Assembly: GCA_017459925.1 (NCBI GenBank)
Contig: JAFUCC010000013.1
Coordinates: 1 to 32,551 of the forward strand
Reading direction: 5' to 3'
Source of the DNA: Eggerthellaceae bacterium
GTDB taxonomy: Bacteria > Actinomycetota > Coriobacteriia > Coriobacteriales > Eggerthellaceae
Length of the DNA stretch: 32,551 bases
A model generated the notes under the pieces. It did no database searches, was not told the DNA's origin, and saw only the letters and a program-made list of their open reading frames with translations. The translations under genes and the position numbers were made by a program. Position 1 is the stretch's first letter. The number at the start of each line of letters is the position of its first letter. Shown in pieces: positions 1 to 8,647 of this stretch.

Positions 1-138
1 CATTTTTTCGTCTCGCAACGAAATTGGAGTTTCGTGCCGCGGGCGAGCCGATTAACGCTAACCGATGCGGCGCAGACGCTAAAACTCACCCGGACGCCAT
101 AATCCGACGCATGTTGAAATCGATGGGAAAGAGGCGAC
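1..138. other. Non-coding left end, candidate packaging (cos) region
   Basis: No convincing gene lies here. The stretch holds an inverted repeat, ACGAAA (18-23) and TTTCGT (30-35), and two direct copies of ACGCTAA at 55-61 and 76-82, 21 bp apart (two helical turns). It lies just before the terminase genes and, if the molecule is circular, just after the HNH gene. Phages with cos ends usually keep their cohesive site and terminase-binding repeats in this position. The assignment rests on position and repeats only; no cut site can be read. Confidence 0.35.
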
Positions 139-441
139 GTGGAGAAGGTCTGCTCGGTGTGCGGGTGCGTGTTCGAGGCCAAGCGGTCTACGGCCAAGTA
201 CTGCTCGAACCGCTGCCGCCAGCGCGCTTTCAACTACGGCAAGCCGGTCGTGCCGGACGGCCCTCCGAGTTTGGGCGGTCCGGCCACATTCGACGAGTGC
301 GTTGATGCGCTGAACGAAGCGATAGCGGTGGCGAACAGGTTCGGCCAGCTCGCGAACACCGCGCCCAGGAAGCTGCGGCCGGGCTTCCTGCGCATCTCAG
401 ACGGGCTCGTCTACCTGATCAAGAAGGAGGGATGGCTATGA
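139..441 (+). CDS. Small zinc-ribbon protein upstream of terminase
   Basis: A 100-residue protein from a GTG start. The N-terminus has a four-cysteine zinc-ribbon pattern, CSVCG (about residues 5-9) followed by YCSNRCR (about 21-27), then a helical, basic C-terminal half. Small treble-clef or zinc-ribbon proteins next to terminase genes are common in phages and probably bind DNA or help packaging. The stop codon overlaps the start of the small terminase gene, so the two are translationally coupled. No catalytic motif is visible. The start is uncertain because only a weak purine-rich site (gaaagagg) precedes it. Confidence 0.7.
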   Translation: MEKVCSVCGCVFEAKRSTAKYCSNRCRQRAFNYGKPVVPDGPPSLGGPATFDECVDALNEAIAVANRFGQLANTAPRKLRPGFLRISDGLVYLIKKEGWL

Positions 442-956
442 AGGGGAGGAAGCCGAAGGTGGATGCCGTCAGGCGCGGCGGCATCACGCCCGAGATCATC
501 GCAGCCGCCCAGGTCGTGGAAGCCGAGATCGTCGAGGCGGAGCGCATACCGAAGCCCGAGCACGTGGCGGAGAACCCGCTGCAATCGCGCTGCTGGGACT
601 CGATGGTCGGGGCATCGTCGATCTTCACGGATGCGGACATCCCGCTCCTCGAGGCGTACTGCTTCTGGTACTCGGTTCTGCGCCAAGCCGAGGCCGAGGT
701 CGTGACGCCATCGGGGGCAGTTGTGACGACCTATGACAACGGCAAGGACATCAAGCAGAATCCAGACCTCAGAACAGCCGAGAAGGCGACGAACATGCTG
801 CGGCAGATCGGGCAGGAGCTGAACCTCTCGCCATCCGCCAGGGTGCGCGCCGGACTGCTCAACGCAATGACGAAATCGACGCAGGCCGACATCGTGAAGA
901 AGACGCTCGACGGCTACGAGACGTTCAAGAAGCAGATCAAGGCGCTCGATGGCTAA
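438..956 (+). CDS. terS: Terminase small subunit, P27 family
   Basis: 172 residues beginning MKGRKPK, a typical opening for P27-type small terminases. This family recognises the packaging site on the DNA concatemer and hands it to the large subunit. The helical body (WDSMVGASSIFTDADIPLLE) and the C-terminal helix fit the family. I chose the ATG at 438 over the one at 432 because GGAGG at 426-430 sits 7 bases before 438 but only 1 base before 432. The start overlaps the stop of the zinc-ribbon gene, and the end overlaps the start of the large terminase gene. Confidence 0.88.
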   Translation: MKGRKPKVDAVRRGGITPEIIAAAQVVEAEIVEAERIPKPEHVAENPLQSRCWDSMVGASSIFTDADIPLLEAYCFWYSVLRQAEAEVVTPSGAVVTTYDNGKDIKQNPDLRTAEKATNMLRQIGQELNLSPSARVRAGLLNAMTKSTQADIVKKTLDGYETFKKQIKALDG

Positions 957-2445
957 GGGGAGGCCCAGGCGGCACAGCAAACGCGTGCGCATCTCCGCGC
1001 GCGGCTACGACGAATCGGGAAGGCTCGAGTACTTCGCGGCGACTCATCTGCACCACGTGGGCAACGATGTGCGCTACTCGGGCAAGCCCTTCTTCCTCGA
1101 GCCCTGGCAGCGCGACAACATCTGGACGCCCGTGTTCGGCACGGGCAAGATGAAGCACGGCGTGTTCATGCGCCGATACCGCACCGCACTCATCGGCATG
1201 CCGCGCGATTTCGGCAAGACCGAGCTGGCCTGCGCGATGCTCCTGTCCGAGGCGACCATGCATCCCGTGTACAACGGCCAGTACGGCATCATCGCCTACT
1301 CGAGCGACCAGGCCAAGAAGATCCTCAAGACGGTTAAGCTCATGATCTCATCGGATAATGAGCTGAGCGAGGTATGGGAAATCGGCGACGAGGAGATAAC
1401 CAACAAGGACAACAGCTCCGCGATAAAGATCTTCCCGTACTCCGAGGGCGCCGTCCAATCGTGGCACTTCAACCTGCTCATAGCCGACGAGCTGCACGTC
1501 TGGCGCGATGCCAAGATGTACAACGCCATAATCTCCGGCATGGGCTCGGTCCCGAATTCCCTGCTCGTGGCCATCACCACGGCGTCTGGCGAGCGGAAAG
1601 GGATACTTTGGGACCTGCTCAACGGCACCGAGGACATAACATCCGTATGGGACGATCCCGAGGCGTACTGCTGGTGGCACGCCGTCCCAGAGGATGTGCC
1701 GATAACGGACCGCGCCGCATGGAGGAAGCTCATCCTTCCGTCCTGGATCAGCGTCGAGGATTACGAGCGCCAGTTCATCAAGCTCGGCCGGACGAGTTTC
1801 GAGCGGTACCATCTGAACAGGTTCCCGAAGAGGAAATCATCGGCCCACTGCTTCACATCCGTGCAGCTGGCAGCGTGCTGCAGGAAGGACAACGACTTCG
1901 ATTTCGGGAAGCCGTTCGCCTTGGGCATCGACGGGGCAACGTCGGGCGACTCCTTCGCGATAGCGGCCTACCAGGAGCGCGACGGCGTGGGATACACGCA
2001 TGAATGGGTATTCGACGAGCCCGACGAGACCACGGGACATTATCCGCTCGGCCAGATCATGGAGCTCGTGGCGGACATCTGCATGCGCTACTACCCGCGG
2101 GTCGTGGGAATCGACCCGAACAGAATGATCATCATGAGCAACCAGCTCACAGACGTGTACGGGATCGACACGACGAGCTTCGCGCAGAACAACCCAACCA
2201 TGTGCCAGGCCACGTCCCTGGTCGTGAACCTGGTCAAGTCCCGCAGCATCCGCCTGAAAGGCTGCAGGAAGCTGCAGGACCATCTGGCGAACACCGTCGA
2301 GGACGACAAGGGCTCATACGGCACCCGGTTCGGAAAGGACGAGCAGCGCAGCAAGATCGACGGCGCGATAGCGCTTGCTATCGCCGTGCTCGGCTACGAG
2401 AAACTGGTCGACGGCCAGGAGGAATGGTCCACATTCAACGACTAA
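949..2445 (+). CDS. terL: Terminase large subunit (ATPase and nuclease)
   Basis: 498 residues, normal for the family. This is the motor that pumps DNA into the prohead and cuts it. The ATPase half shows a deviant Walker A, MPRDFGKT (84-91), and a Walker B, LLIADEL (177-182, acidic pair D180/E181). The RNase H-like nuclease half shows GIDGATSGDS (D328), GIDPN (D389) and KIDGAIALA (D471), the usual acidic metal-binding residues. It overlaps the small terminase gene by 8 bases and is followed by the portal gene after about 50 bases. No truncation is apparent. Confidence 0.97.
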   Translation: MAKGRPRRHSKRVRISARGYDESGRLEYFAATHLHHVGNDVRYSGKPFFLEPWQRDNIWTPVFGTGKMKHGVFMRRYRTALIGMPRDFGKTELACAMLLSEATMHPVYNGQYGIIAYSSDQAKKILKTVKLMISSDNELSEVWEIGDEEITNKDNSSAIKIFPYSEGAVQSWHFNLLIADELHVWRDAKMYNAIISGMGSVPNSLLVAITTASGERKGILWDLLNGTEDITSVWDDPEAYCWWHAVPEDVPITDRAAWRKLILPSWISVEDYERQFIKLGRTSFERYHLNRFPKRKSSAHCFTSVQLAACCRKDNDFDFGKPFALGIDGATSGDSFAIAAYQERDGVGYTHEWVFDEPDETTGHYPLGQIMELVADICMRYYPRVVGIDPNRMIIMSNQLTDVYGIDTTSFAQNNPTMCQATSLVVNLVKSRSIRLKGCRKLQDHLANTVEDDKGSYGTRFGKDEQRSKIDGAIALAIAVLGYEKLVDGQEEWSTFND

Positions 2446-2497
2446 TCTCACGCGCCCGCCATAATGCGCAGATAGCAAACGATCGAAAGGGAGCGAT

Positions 2498-3790
2498 GTG
2501 GGATATTTCAGGGAACTGTTCTTCGGCGAGGCCGAGCGGCCCGAGCCGGCCGCAGCGCCTGTGTCTCCGGCGACCGGCGAGGAACCGCAGATCGTGCACG
2601 TCCAAGGCTTCTCGAACCCGGCCGCGAAGCTTGCGGGATACGGGGCGCTCATGTCGGTCGACTACGCTGCCTGCGAGCAGACCAAGGCTCGGTCGATGTC
2701 CTCACTGCCCGTCGATGTCATCCGAAGGGTTGGGGACAACCGCGAGACAGTGCACGACCATCCTCTAGCCAGGCTCTTCAACGGCATGGCCAACGACGAG
2801 ATGACGGGAGCCGACCTGCGCAACTGGATGAGGCTTCGCTGTGACACGTTCGGCAACGCCTACATGCGCGTCGAGTGGTGGCGCGACGAGATCGTAGCCA
2901 TCTGGCCCATCCTCGGCGGCGTGCGCCAGCGTTTCGACATGGACCGACCGGAAGGCAGGCGCACCGCATACGATGTGGTTGGCGACAAGTACACCGAGCG
3001 GGGCCGCTACTTCTCCGACGAGATCGTGAACGTGAAGACGCATATAACGAAGAACGGCACGAAGGGGCTTTCCCTGGCGCGCCTCGCATGCGAGGAGATC
3101 GGCCTGTCGGTCGACCTCGAACGCTTCTACCAGTCGATGCTCAGGAACGGCAACCACCATATGGGCCATGTGGAGCTTCCCGAGAAGAACATCCAGCCCG
3201 CTGCGAAGGACGATCTGAGGAAGGCGATCGATGCGAAGGCGGGAATCGGCAGCGCTGGCAAGACGCCCATCTTCGCCTACGGCGCGAAATGGGTCAACGA
3301 CAACCAGACGATGAAGGACGCGAGCGTCATCGAGCAGCAGGAATGGGTTCTCCAGCAGGTATGCAGGGCGTGCAACGTCCCGCCCTGGAAGGTCTACTAC
3401 AACAACGGCTCGACCTATTCGGGAAGCCAACAGCAGAACATCGATTACGTAGTCGAGACGATACTCCCGGACGCGCGGGCGCTGGAGATGGCGTTCGCTC
3501 CGGTATTCGCGGCGCGCAACGAGTTCGACTGCTCGCTCAAGCTCGATGTCCGCGGCCTTATGCGCGGGGACGATTCGGCGAGGTCGGCCTACTACCGCGA
3601 AATGCTCTACGGCGGCGTGTACTCCCGCGCGGAGATCCGGAAGATGGAGGACCTCAACCCCATCGCCGGCTTGGAGAAGCCGCTGTTCCCGCTCAACTAC
3701 GGCACGGTCGAAGAGGACGGCAGCGTGACCGTCTACAGCAGCGACACGACGGAGCCCGCTGACGGCAACCAAGCAGGCATGACGGACTAG
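2498..3790 (+). CDS. Portal protein, HK97 family
   Basis: 430 residues from a GTG start preceded by aaagggag. Portal proteins form a dodecameric ring at one capsid vertex, through which DNA enters and leaves and to which the tail joins. Family hallmarks include the opening MGYFREL, the region ARSMSSLPVDVIRR (about residues 64-77), the segment PPWKVYYNNGSTYSGSQQQN with its Asn/Gln-rich loop (about 302-321), and a long C-terminal helix ending in an acidic tail. Its place between large terminase and protease is the standard HK97 order. The alternative ATG at 2496 is out of frame. Confidence 0.95.
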   Translation: MGYFRELFFGEAERPEPAAAPVSPATGEEPQIVHVQGFSNPAAKLAGYGALMSVDYAACEQTKARSMSSLPVDVIRRVGDNRETVHDHPLARLFNGMANDEMTGADLRNWMRLRCDTFGNAYMRVEWWRDEIVAIWPILGGVRQRFDMDRPEGRRTAYDVVGDKYTERGRYFSDEIVNVKTHITKNGTKGLSLARLACEEIGLSVDLERFYQSMLRNGNHHMGHVELPEKNIQPAAKDDLRKAIDAKAGIGSAGKTPIFAYGAKWVNDNQTMKDASVIEQQEWVLQQVCRACNVPPWKVYYNNGSTYSGSQQQNIDYVVETILPDARALEMAFAPVFAARNEFDCSLKLDVRGLMRGDDSARSAYYREMLYGGVYSRAEIRKMEDLNPIAGLEKPLFPLNYGTVEEDGSVTVYSSDTTEPADGNQAGMTD

Positions 3791-3803
3791 AAGGAGGAAG
3801 AGA

Positions 3804-4583
3804 ATGCTCAAGATCAAGAACGAGGGCGAACGCGCGACCGTGTACCTGTACGGCGAGATCGGCGAGAGCTTCTGGGGCGAGGATGACAACCGGGCGAAGG
3901 ACTTCGCCAAGCTCCTGGAAGAGCTCGAGCCCAAGCCGCTCGACATCCGCATCGACAGCTGCGGCGGCGACGTGTACGAGGGCTTCGCTATGGCGAGCGC
4001 CATCATGCGCTACAAGGGCGATACGCATGCCTACATCGACGGAATCGCGGCGAGCGCGGCATCCTACATCGCGCTCATGGCCGACAGCGTATCCATGTAC
4101 AGCTACTCGATGTTGATGATCCACAACGCATGGACTATCGCCGTGGGCAATTCCGAAGAGATCCGCGAGACGGCAGACAAGCTCGACGCCCTGGACGGCA
4201 CCATCGCCGGCATCATCGCCGCACGCTCGAACCTCGATATCGACGAGGTGCGCGAGGCGATGGCGGCTGAGTCATGGTACTCGGCAGAGGCGGCGCGCGA
4301 TGCGGGCATGGCCGATGACATCATCGAGACGGAGGTCAAATACGCGGCGAGCATCGACAGGCGCATCGCCGATCACTTCAGGCGCATCCCCGATAACGTC
4401 GCCGTAGTCGATGGTCCCCTTGCCATCAGGCACGATTTGGGGGAGGGGGATGAAGGAGAGCCCGAGGAGAACGCGCCATCTCACGCGGACTCTACTATTT
4501 CGGACAACGGGGGGAGCGCACCGGTTGCCATCCTCCTGGGTAACAGGATTTACCGAAAGGAGAACGGCAATGAAAACAAGTAA
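3804..4583 (+). CDS. Prohead protease, ClpP-like
   Basis: 259 residues. The first 200 or so form a ClpP-type serine protease (crotonase fold), which in HK97-type phages cleaves the scaffold or delta domain of the capsid protein during maturation. Visible hallmarks are RIDSCGGDVYEG (oxyanion strand, about 49-60), GIAASAASYIA with the probable nucleophile S87, and MIHNAW with H107. The third triad member is an Asp in DKLDALDG (125-132). The C-terminal 60 residues are a variable linker. The SD is AGGAGG just before the ATG. The 3' end overlaps the capsid gene start by 14 bases. Confidence 0.94.
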   Translation: MLKIKNEGERATVYLYGEIGESFWGEDDNRAKDFAKLLEELEPKPLDIRIDSCGGDVYEGFAMASAIMRYKGDTHAYIDGIAASAASYIALMADSVSMYSYSMLMIHNAWTIAVGNSEEIRETADKLDALDGTIAGIIAARSNLDIDEVREAMAAESWYSAEAARDAGMADDIIETEVKYAASIDRRIADHFRRIPDNVAVVDGPLAIRHDLGEGDEGEPEENAPSHADSTISDNGGSAPVAILLGNRIYRKENGNENK

Positions 4584-5661
4584 GCAGCTATTCGCACGAC
4601 GCAGGGAGCTCGATTCAAGGCAGCACGAGCTCATGGCCGAGGACAACGTGGACGAGGCCCGCATCATCGAGGGCCAGATCCGCGAGCTGGACATCACGAT
4701 CGAGCACGTCCTGGACGAAGAGGCCAAGATGCGCGATAGCTTCCAGCCCGTCCATGAGTCCAAGGGCTTCTCCGAGCTGGTGCTCGGTGCCCGCGATTCG
4801 TTCAAGCCACTCGAATTGGGCTTCCGCTCCGAGGGCAACCCCGTCGTGCATATCGGCAGCCCGACCGAGACGGATCTCGAGATCCCGGGCAAGTCGCCCG
4901 CTCTGCTTGCGAACTTCGCATCCACTATCCCCGAGAAGGCGGCATCGGGCGCCATCGAGTTCCAGCGCCGCGTCGCCGACGTGGGCGCTGTCGGAACCTG
5001 GAGCGGCGTCGATTCCGAGACGGGCGAGAGCGCCCTCAAGGAGAAGGTGATCTACAAGTGGGAGCCGGCGATCGCACTCACCGAGGTGCTTGCCGGGTAC
5101 GTCCCCGTCTCCAAGAAGACGCTGCGCGATTACGACGAGCTCCAGAGCATCATCGAGACAGACCTCCTGATCGATCTCGACGATAAGGAAGATGCCGCCT
5201 ATATGGCGGGCAACAACTCCAACGGGATCATCGGCGCCATCAACACCCCCGGCATCCAGACCTTCTCTACCGGCATGGGAGGCTTGTACTGGGAGGCCAT
5301 CCGCAAGATGCGCACCCAGTGCATGGTCAACGGCCGCGCTATCCCGACCCACGTCTGCATGCATCCGGACATCAAGCAGGAGATCGACCTATACAAGACC
5401 CAGCAGGGCTTTTATCAGAACCTGTCCGATCACTTCTGGGGCATGATCCCCGAGGAGGACTTCAACTGCCCGGGCATCCTGGTCTACGACGCATTCGCGA
5501 TGCTCCGCCGTCCCGTCGGCGGCACCGTCGTCGAGGTCGGATACGTGGATGACCAGTTCATCAAGAACGAGTTGTGCATCCTGGCCGAGCGCGAGAGCGC
5601 ATTCCAAGTGAAGAAACCGACCTCCCTGGTCTACGCGAGCAAGACGTCGCTGGACGCCTAG
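4570..5661 (+). CDS. Major capsid protein, HK97 fold
   Basis: 363 residues from the ATG at 4570, which has aaaggagaa just upstream. Residues 1 to about 55 are a charged coiled coil (SKQLFARRRELDSRQHEL and onward), the usual delta or scaffold-like domain that the protease removes. The remainder fits an HK97 capsid subunit: an E-loop region near SGAIEFQRRVADVGAVG, a helical spine near KKTLRDYDELQSIIETDL, and a C-terminal A-domain ending in LVYASKTSLDA. Position after portal and protease supports the call. The cleavage site cannot be read from sequence alone. Confidence 0.93.
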   Translation: MKTSKQLFARRRELDSRQHELMAEDNVDEARIIEGQIRELDITIEHVLDEEAKMRDSFQPVHESKGFSELVLGARDSFKPLELGFRSEGNPVVHIGSPTETDLEIPGKSPALLANFASTIPEKAASGAIEFQRRVADVGAVGTWSGVDSETGESALKEKVIYKWEPAIALTEVLAGYVPVSKKTLRDYDELQSIIETDLLIDLDDKEDAAYMAGNNSNGIIGAINTPGIQTFSTGMGGLYWEAIRKMRTQCMVNGRAIPTHVCMHPDIKQEIDLYKTQQGFYQNLSDHFWGMIPEEDFNCPGILVYDAFAMLRRPVGGTVVEVGYVDDQFIKNELCILAERESAFQVKKPTSLVYASKTSLDA

Positions 5662-5683
5662 CAGATAACACGAGGTGATAGGC

Positions 5684-5896
5684 ATGAACGGTATGTACAC
5701 CTGTCCGGAGCGCATCGAGCGCGACGGCTTCCTTATCGCATTCGAGGGTCAGGTAATGTCGATGGATGAAGCCGTTACACTCGGCCTCATCGACCTTGCC
5801 GTCGAGCCCGAGCCCGAGCCCGAGCTGGAACCCGAGCCGGAACCCGAGCCCGAGCCGGAGCAGAAGCCCCGTGCCAAGAAGGGGACAGCGAAGTAA
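5684..5896 (+). CDS. Small protein with Glu-Pro repeat tail
   Basis: 70 residues. The first 40 form a small compact domain (CPERIERDGFLIAFEGQVMSM). The next 20 or so are an almost uninterrupted Glu-Pro alternation, followed by a basic tail, PRAKKGTAK. Small proteins with acidic or proline-rich tails are often found between the capsid and connector genes, but I do not recognise the family. I prefer the ATG at 5684 to the GTG at 5675 because gaggtg at 5671-5676 is then properly spaced. The stop overlaps the next start by one base. Confidence 0.75.
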   Translation: MNGMYTCPERIERDGFLIAFEGQVMSMDEAVTLGLIDLAVEPEPEPELEPEPEPEPEPEQKPRAKKGTAK

Positions 5897-6663
5897 TGAA
5901 GGTCCATCCCGACACCTCGATCAGAATCGCGAACTCGGAGACCGTATCGCTCGAGCTCGATTCGGACGTTACCCTCTCTCAAGCCCGCCTGTACCTGCGT
6001 TCGGGAGATGTTGTGGCCGTGGACCTCGCGGACAACACCTTCGACTTCCCGATTTTTGCGGCGCCCACCACCGTCAAGATCGGGTGGTTCGAGTCGAGCT
6101 CGGACGATGCGGTCTTCACATCGTATGCCGAGGTGGTCTCGCGCCATTACTTCACGCTCGAACAGCTCTCGGGCTTCGACGGCGGGCGCGATGACTTCGG
6201 GGACCTTCCGATCGAGATGCAGTACGCGGCAAGGCAGGCGGCAACGGAGGTCTTCGAGGAGGCATCCGGCCGCTCCTTCGTCGCCAGGATCGGGCGAACC
6301 AAGGACTACGGCCGCAGCTCCCTGCTGGTCCTCGACCATCACGACATCAGGGAGCTGCTCACACCGGGCTACGTCCAGGTAAGCGATTCGCAGCTCGAGC
6401 GGAGGCCCGGATGCGGGCCGTTCCCGCGCTGGGTCGAGTACGTGTACGGAGCGCCGGTCATGCCGGCAGAGGTATCGCGCGCCGTCCTCGAGCTCGCCGC
6501 CTATACGCTCAGGCCATCCAACAGGCCGATCGGGGCGACGGGCGAGAGCACGGATGCGGGCTATATCCACTACACAATCGCCGGCCGCGACGGCGCGACG
6601 GCTATCCCGGAAGTTAACGCGGCGATCCAGCAGTTCGGCGCAGGGGAGCATTACGTATGGTAA
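5896..6663 (+). CDS. Head-tail connector-type protein
   Basis: 255 residues. The N-terminal half is beta-rich. The C-terminal half contains a helical segment, LPIEMQYAARQAATEVFEEA (about residues 104-123), resembling the helical core of gp6/gp15-type adaptor proteins, which bind under the portal. Later helices (VSRAVLELAAYTLRPSNRP) also fit a connector. The gene lies directly after the capsid block and before the tail terminator candidate, the usual place for adaptor and stopper genes. Assignment rests on position and fold impression, so the exact type (adaptor or stopper) is open. Confidence 0.65.
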   Translation: MKVHPDTSIRIANSETVSLELDSDVTLSQARLYLRSGDVVAVDLADNTFDFPIFAAPTTVKIGWFESSSDDAVFTSYAEVVSRHYFTLEQLSGFDGGRDDFGDLPIEMQYAARQAATEVFEEASGRSFVARIGRTKDYGRSSLLVLDHHDIRELLTPGYVQVSDSQLERRPGCGPFPRWVEYVYGAPVMPAEVSRAVLELAAYTLRPSNRPIGATGESTDAGYIHYTIAGRDGATAIPEVNAAIQQFGAGEHYVW

Positions 6664-7157
6664 CGGACTACATCAGAGCCAGGGACGAGCTGCACAGGCG
6701 GCTCGCCCGTATCTTCGAGCCCGAGCTGTTCGCAACGCTCTACCCGCAGGCGGAGAAGTCGCCGAAGGTGTTCCTGGGCTTCCCGGTGACCGAGCCGCCG
6801 TACTACTGCGCGGTCGACGAGATCATCGATAACCTGGACACCGCGGGGAGCGCCACCATGGGCCACGCAGAAGTGTCGTTCACGCTGCACGTGTGGCTCT
6901 CGGCACAGCATGCCGACCTGGAGAAGGCGTCGAACACGCTGCTGTGCTACATCGACGCTGTTGCCGGGGCGGTGCTCGCAGACCAACGGCTGAACATGTC
7001 GGTCGATAACAGCTTCGCGGGCATCGAGGCTTCCGGCACGGCGGCGGATTCGTCTAAGCGGTACATCGCAGCGGCATCCATGGCCGTCGAGTGCACCGTA
7101 TACAGCCAATGCCCGGCCGCACTCCTGCAGGCCGTGGCCGATGCCAACGAGGGGTGA
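6657..7157 (+). CDS. Probable tail terminator or tail completion protein
   Basis: 166 residues. The gene overlaps the connector gene and precedes the major tail protein, which is where lambda gpU-like tail terminators are encoded. These cap the tail tube and join it to the head. The sequence has a helix, YIRARDELHRRLARIF, then an alternating strand/helix pattern (ATMGHAEVSFTLHVWLSAQHADLEKA), similar in layout to terminator proteins. No motif is decisive, so the call is mainly positional. It ends with TGA at 7155-7157, three bases before the next ATG. Confidence 0.6.
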   Translation: MVTDYIRARDELHRRLARIFEPELFATLYPQAEKSPKVFLGFPVTEPPYYCAVDEIIDNLDTAGSATMGHAEVSFTLHVWLSAQHADLEKASNTLLCYIDAVAGAVLADQRLNMSVDNSFAGIEASGTAADSSKRYIAAASMAVECTVYSQCPAALLQAVADANEG

Positions 7158-7159
7158 GC

Positions 7160-7324
7160 ATGAAGATTCAAGCGACAAAGGACTTCCGCGCGAGCATCCA
7201 CGGCGCGGACTACGAAGGGAAGAAGGGCAGGCAGCTCGAAGCGCCCGAGAGGGCGGCAAAGCACCTGATGGCGCTCGGCCTTGCCAAGGCACCGAAGAAG
7301 GAGAACGAAGATGATCAACACTAG
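7160..7324 (+). CDS. Small basic hypothetical protein
   Basis: 54 residues, lysine-rich. The opening MKIQATKDFRASIHGADYEG followed by APERAAKHLMALGLAKAP resembles small phage proteins placed just before the major tail protein. I do not know their function. Its 3' end overlaps the start of the tail protein gene by 14 bases in another frame, which supports translation coupling. Confidence 0.65.
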   Translation: MKIQATKDFRASIHGADYEGKKGRQLEAPERAAKHLMALGLAKAPKKENEDDQH

Positions 7325-8297
7325 CATCGGACTCATCGGCGTGGCCAAGCAGACCGCCAAGGGAACCCCTGCGGCGGCGCCCGCATACGTGCACGGCCTC
7401 ACCGGGGGCAAGACCTTCAACCTCGAGCGCAACGTCGCGAGCGCGGATGTGTCCTGCGGCGTGCGCGCAGGCACCGATTCATACGTCGAGTCGGTCGTGC
7501 CGGGCGTCGATTTCGACACCTACGGCTATGCTGACGTTATCCCGCTGTACCTGTACGCCGCCATGGGCAACATCGCCAGCGCGGCTGCTTCCGGCGGCTA
7601 CGACCACACCATCACGCTCGGAGACCTCCTGCCGTACCTGACGTTCTGGGGGCGCATCGGCTCCGAGTTCTCGCGCGTCGACAGCTGCAAGGTCGACGAG
7701 ATCGAGATGGAGTTCGAGGGCAACGCACCACTGAGCTTCGGCATCACGGCCGTTGGTCTGGCAGCGACGCTCGGCCTGAGCGGATTCCCCGGAGCGGCAG
7801 ACCCGTCGTGCTTCGACGGCTACTTCGTACCCACGGGCGGCACGTTCCTCATCGACACGCTGGGCGACACGCCCCTCGCGGCTCCCGTGACGGCAGGCTC
7901 GCTTACGCTCGCCAACAGCTGCACGGCAGACCCGCTCGCAGGCCAGGTGACCCCTGGCGACGTCGAGGAGGGAAAGCTGACGGTATCCGGCAGTGTGACC
8001 GTCAAGCCCGAGGACATGGCGCTCTACCGCAAGATGGTCACGGGCGCGGCCGCGGGAACCGCCCTCACGGGCCAGATGGTGTACGGCTCATTCGAGTGGA
8101 CTTTCAAGCACTCCAAGAATGCCGACTGCACGCTTAAGATCAGCGCATCCCGCGTGCCGTTCACGGCGGACTACCCCGACGTAGACCCCAACGGCGGCGC
8201 AGCCGAGATGGAATTCAGCTTCGACAACGTGGGCGTAGAGTCCGCAGGCGGCTCGCCGATCACCATCGTGGCGCATAACGCGGTCGAATCCTACTGA
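7311..8297 (+). CDS. Major tail (tube) protein
   Basis: 328 residues from the ATG at 7311, which is preceded by aaggaga. The opening GLIGVAKQTAKGTPAAAPAY is typical of siphophage major tail proteins. The rest is Gly/Ala/Thr-rich and beta-strand-rich, with LTVSGSVTVKPEDMALYRKM and GSFEWTFKHSKN fitting a tube-protein fold. It polymerises into the tail tube around the tape measure. It lies directly upstream of the tail chaperone pair, the conserved siphophage order. The length is normal, with no additional Ig-like domain clearly visible. Confidence 0.85.
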   Translation: MINTSIGLIGVAKQTAKGTPAAAPAYVHGLTGGKTFNLERNVASADVSCGVRAGTDSYVESVVPGVDFDTYGYADVIPLYLYAAMGNIASAAASGGYDHTITLGDLLPYLTFWGRIGSEFSRVDSCKVDEIEMEFEGNAPLSFGITAVGLAATLGLSGFPGAADPSCFDGYFVPTGGTFLIDTLGDTPLAAPVTAGSLTLANSCTADPLAGQVTPGDVEEGKLTVSGSVTVKPEDMALYRKMVTGAAAGTALTGQMVYGSFEWTFKHSKNADCTLKISASRVPFTADYPDVDPNGGAAEMEFSFDNVGVESAGGSPITIVAHNAVESY

Positions 8298-8320
8298 ACC
8301 GAAAGCGAGAGGAGAGGACG

Positions 8321-8647
8321 ATGAGGTACGGGCTTACTTTCGAGATAGAGATCTACGACTTCGTTGCGCAGCGCGGGGAAACGATCTACAGCCGTCCCGG
8401 CGATTACATCCGGATGATGCTATGGGCCGAAAAGAACCTGGACAAGAACCTCAACGAGGACGTGCGCAGCTTGGTCACGAACTACGCGACCGCGTACATC
8501 GCCCTGCAGAGGGAGGGGAGGGTCGAGGTGCTGGGCCTTCCCGCTGATCTGTCATTCGACAACATCAAGGCCATGGCCGACCGCTTCTCGGTCCACGTCG
8601 AGCTGGCTAAGAAGGATTCGCTCCCTTTAGCGGAGCAGCCGAGGTAG
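8321..8647 (+). CDS. Tail assembly chaperone, gpG-like
   Basis: 108 residues, preceded by gagaggaga. In lambda-like phages this short protein (G) and a frameshifted longer form (GT) coat the tape measure and recruit tail tube subunits. Here the gene sits between the major tail protein and the tape measure, is predicted helical (WAEKNLDKNLNEDVRSLVTN), and has a -1 slippery heptamer near its end. That combination is the family signature even though sequences diverge widely. Confidence 0.8.
   Translation: MRYGLTFEIEIYDFVAQRGETIYSRPGDYIRMMLWAEKNLDKNLNEDVRSLVTNYATAYIALQREGRVEVLGLPADLSFDNIKAMADRFSVHVELAKKDSLPLAEQPR
8623..8629 (+). promoter_or_regulatory. -1 programmed frameshift site (CCCTTTA)
   Basis: The heptamer CCCTTTA fits the X XXY YYZ slippery pattern exactly in the reading frame of the gpG-like gene (C CCT TTA). 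It lies 18 bases before that gene's stop, and the -1 frame is open from here to 8832. A slip back one base gives a G-T fusion. No strong downstream hairpin was worked out. Confidence 0.75.

Noticed and set aside
2765..4006. Long minus-strand open frame opposite portal and protease
   Set aside because: The plus strand codes for clear portal and ClpP-like proteins. High GC makes long antisense frames common here.
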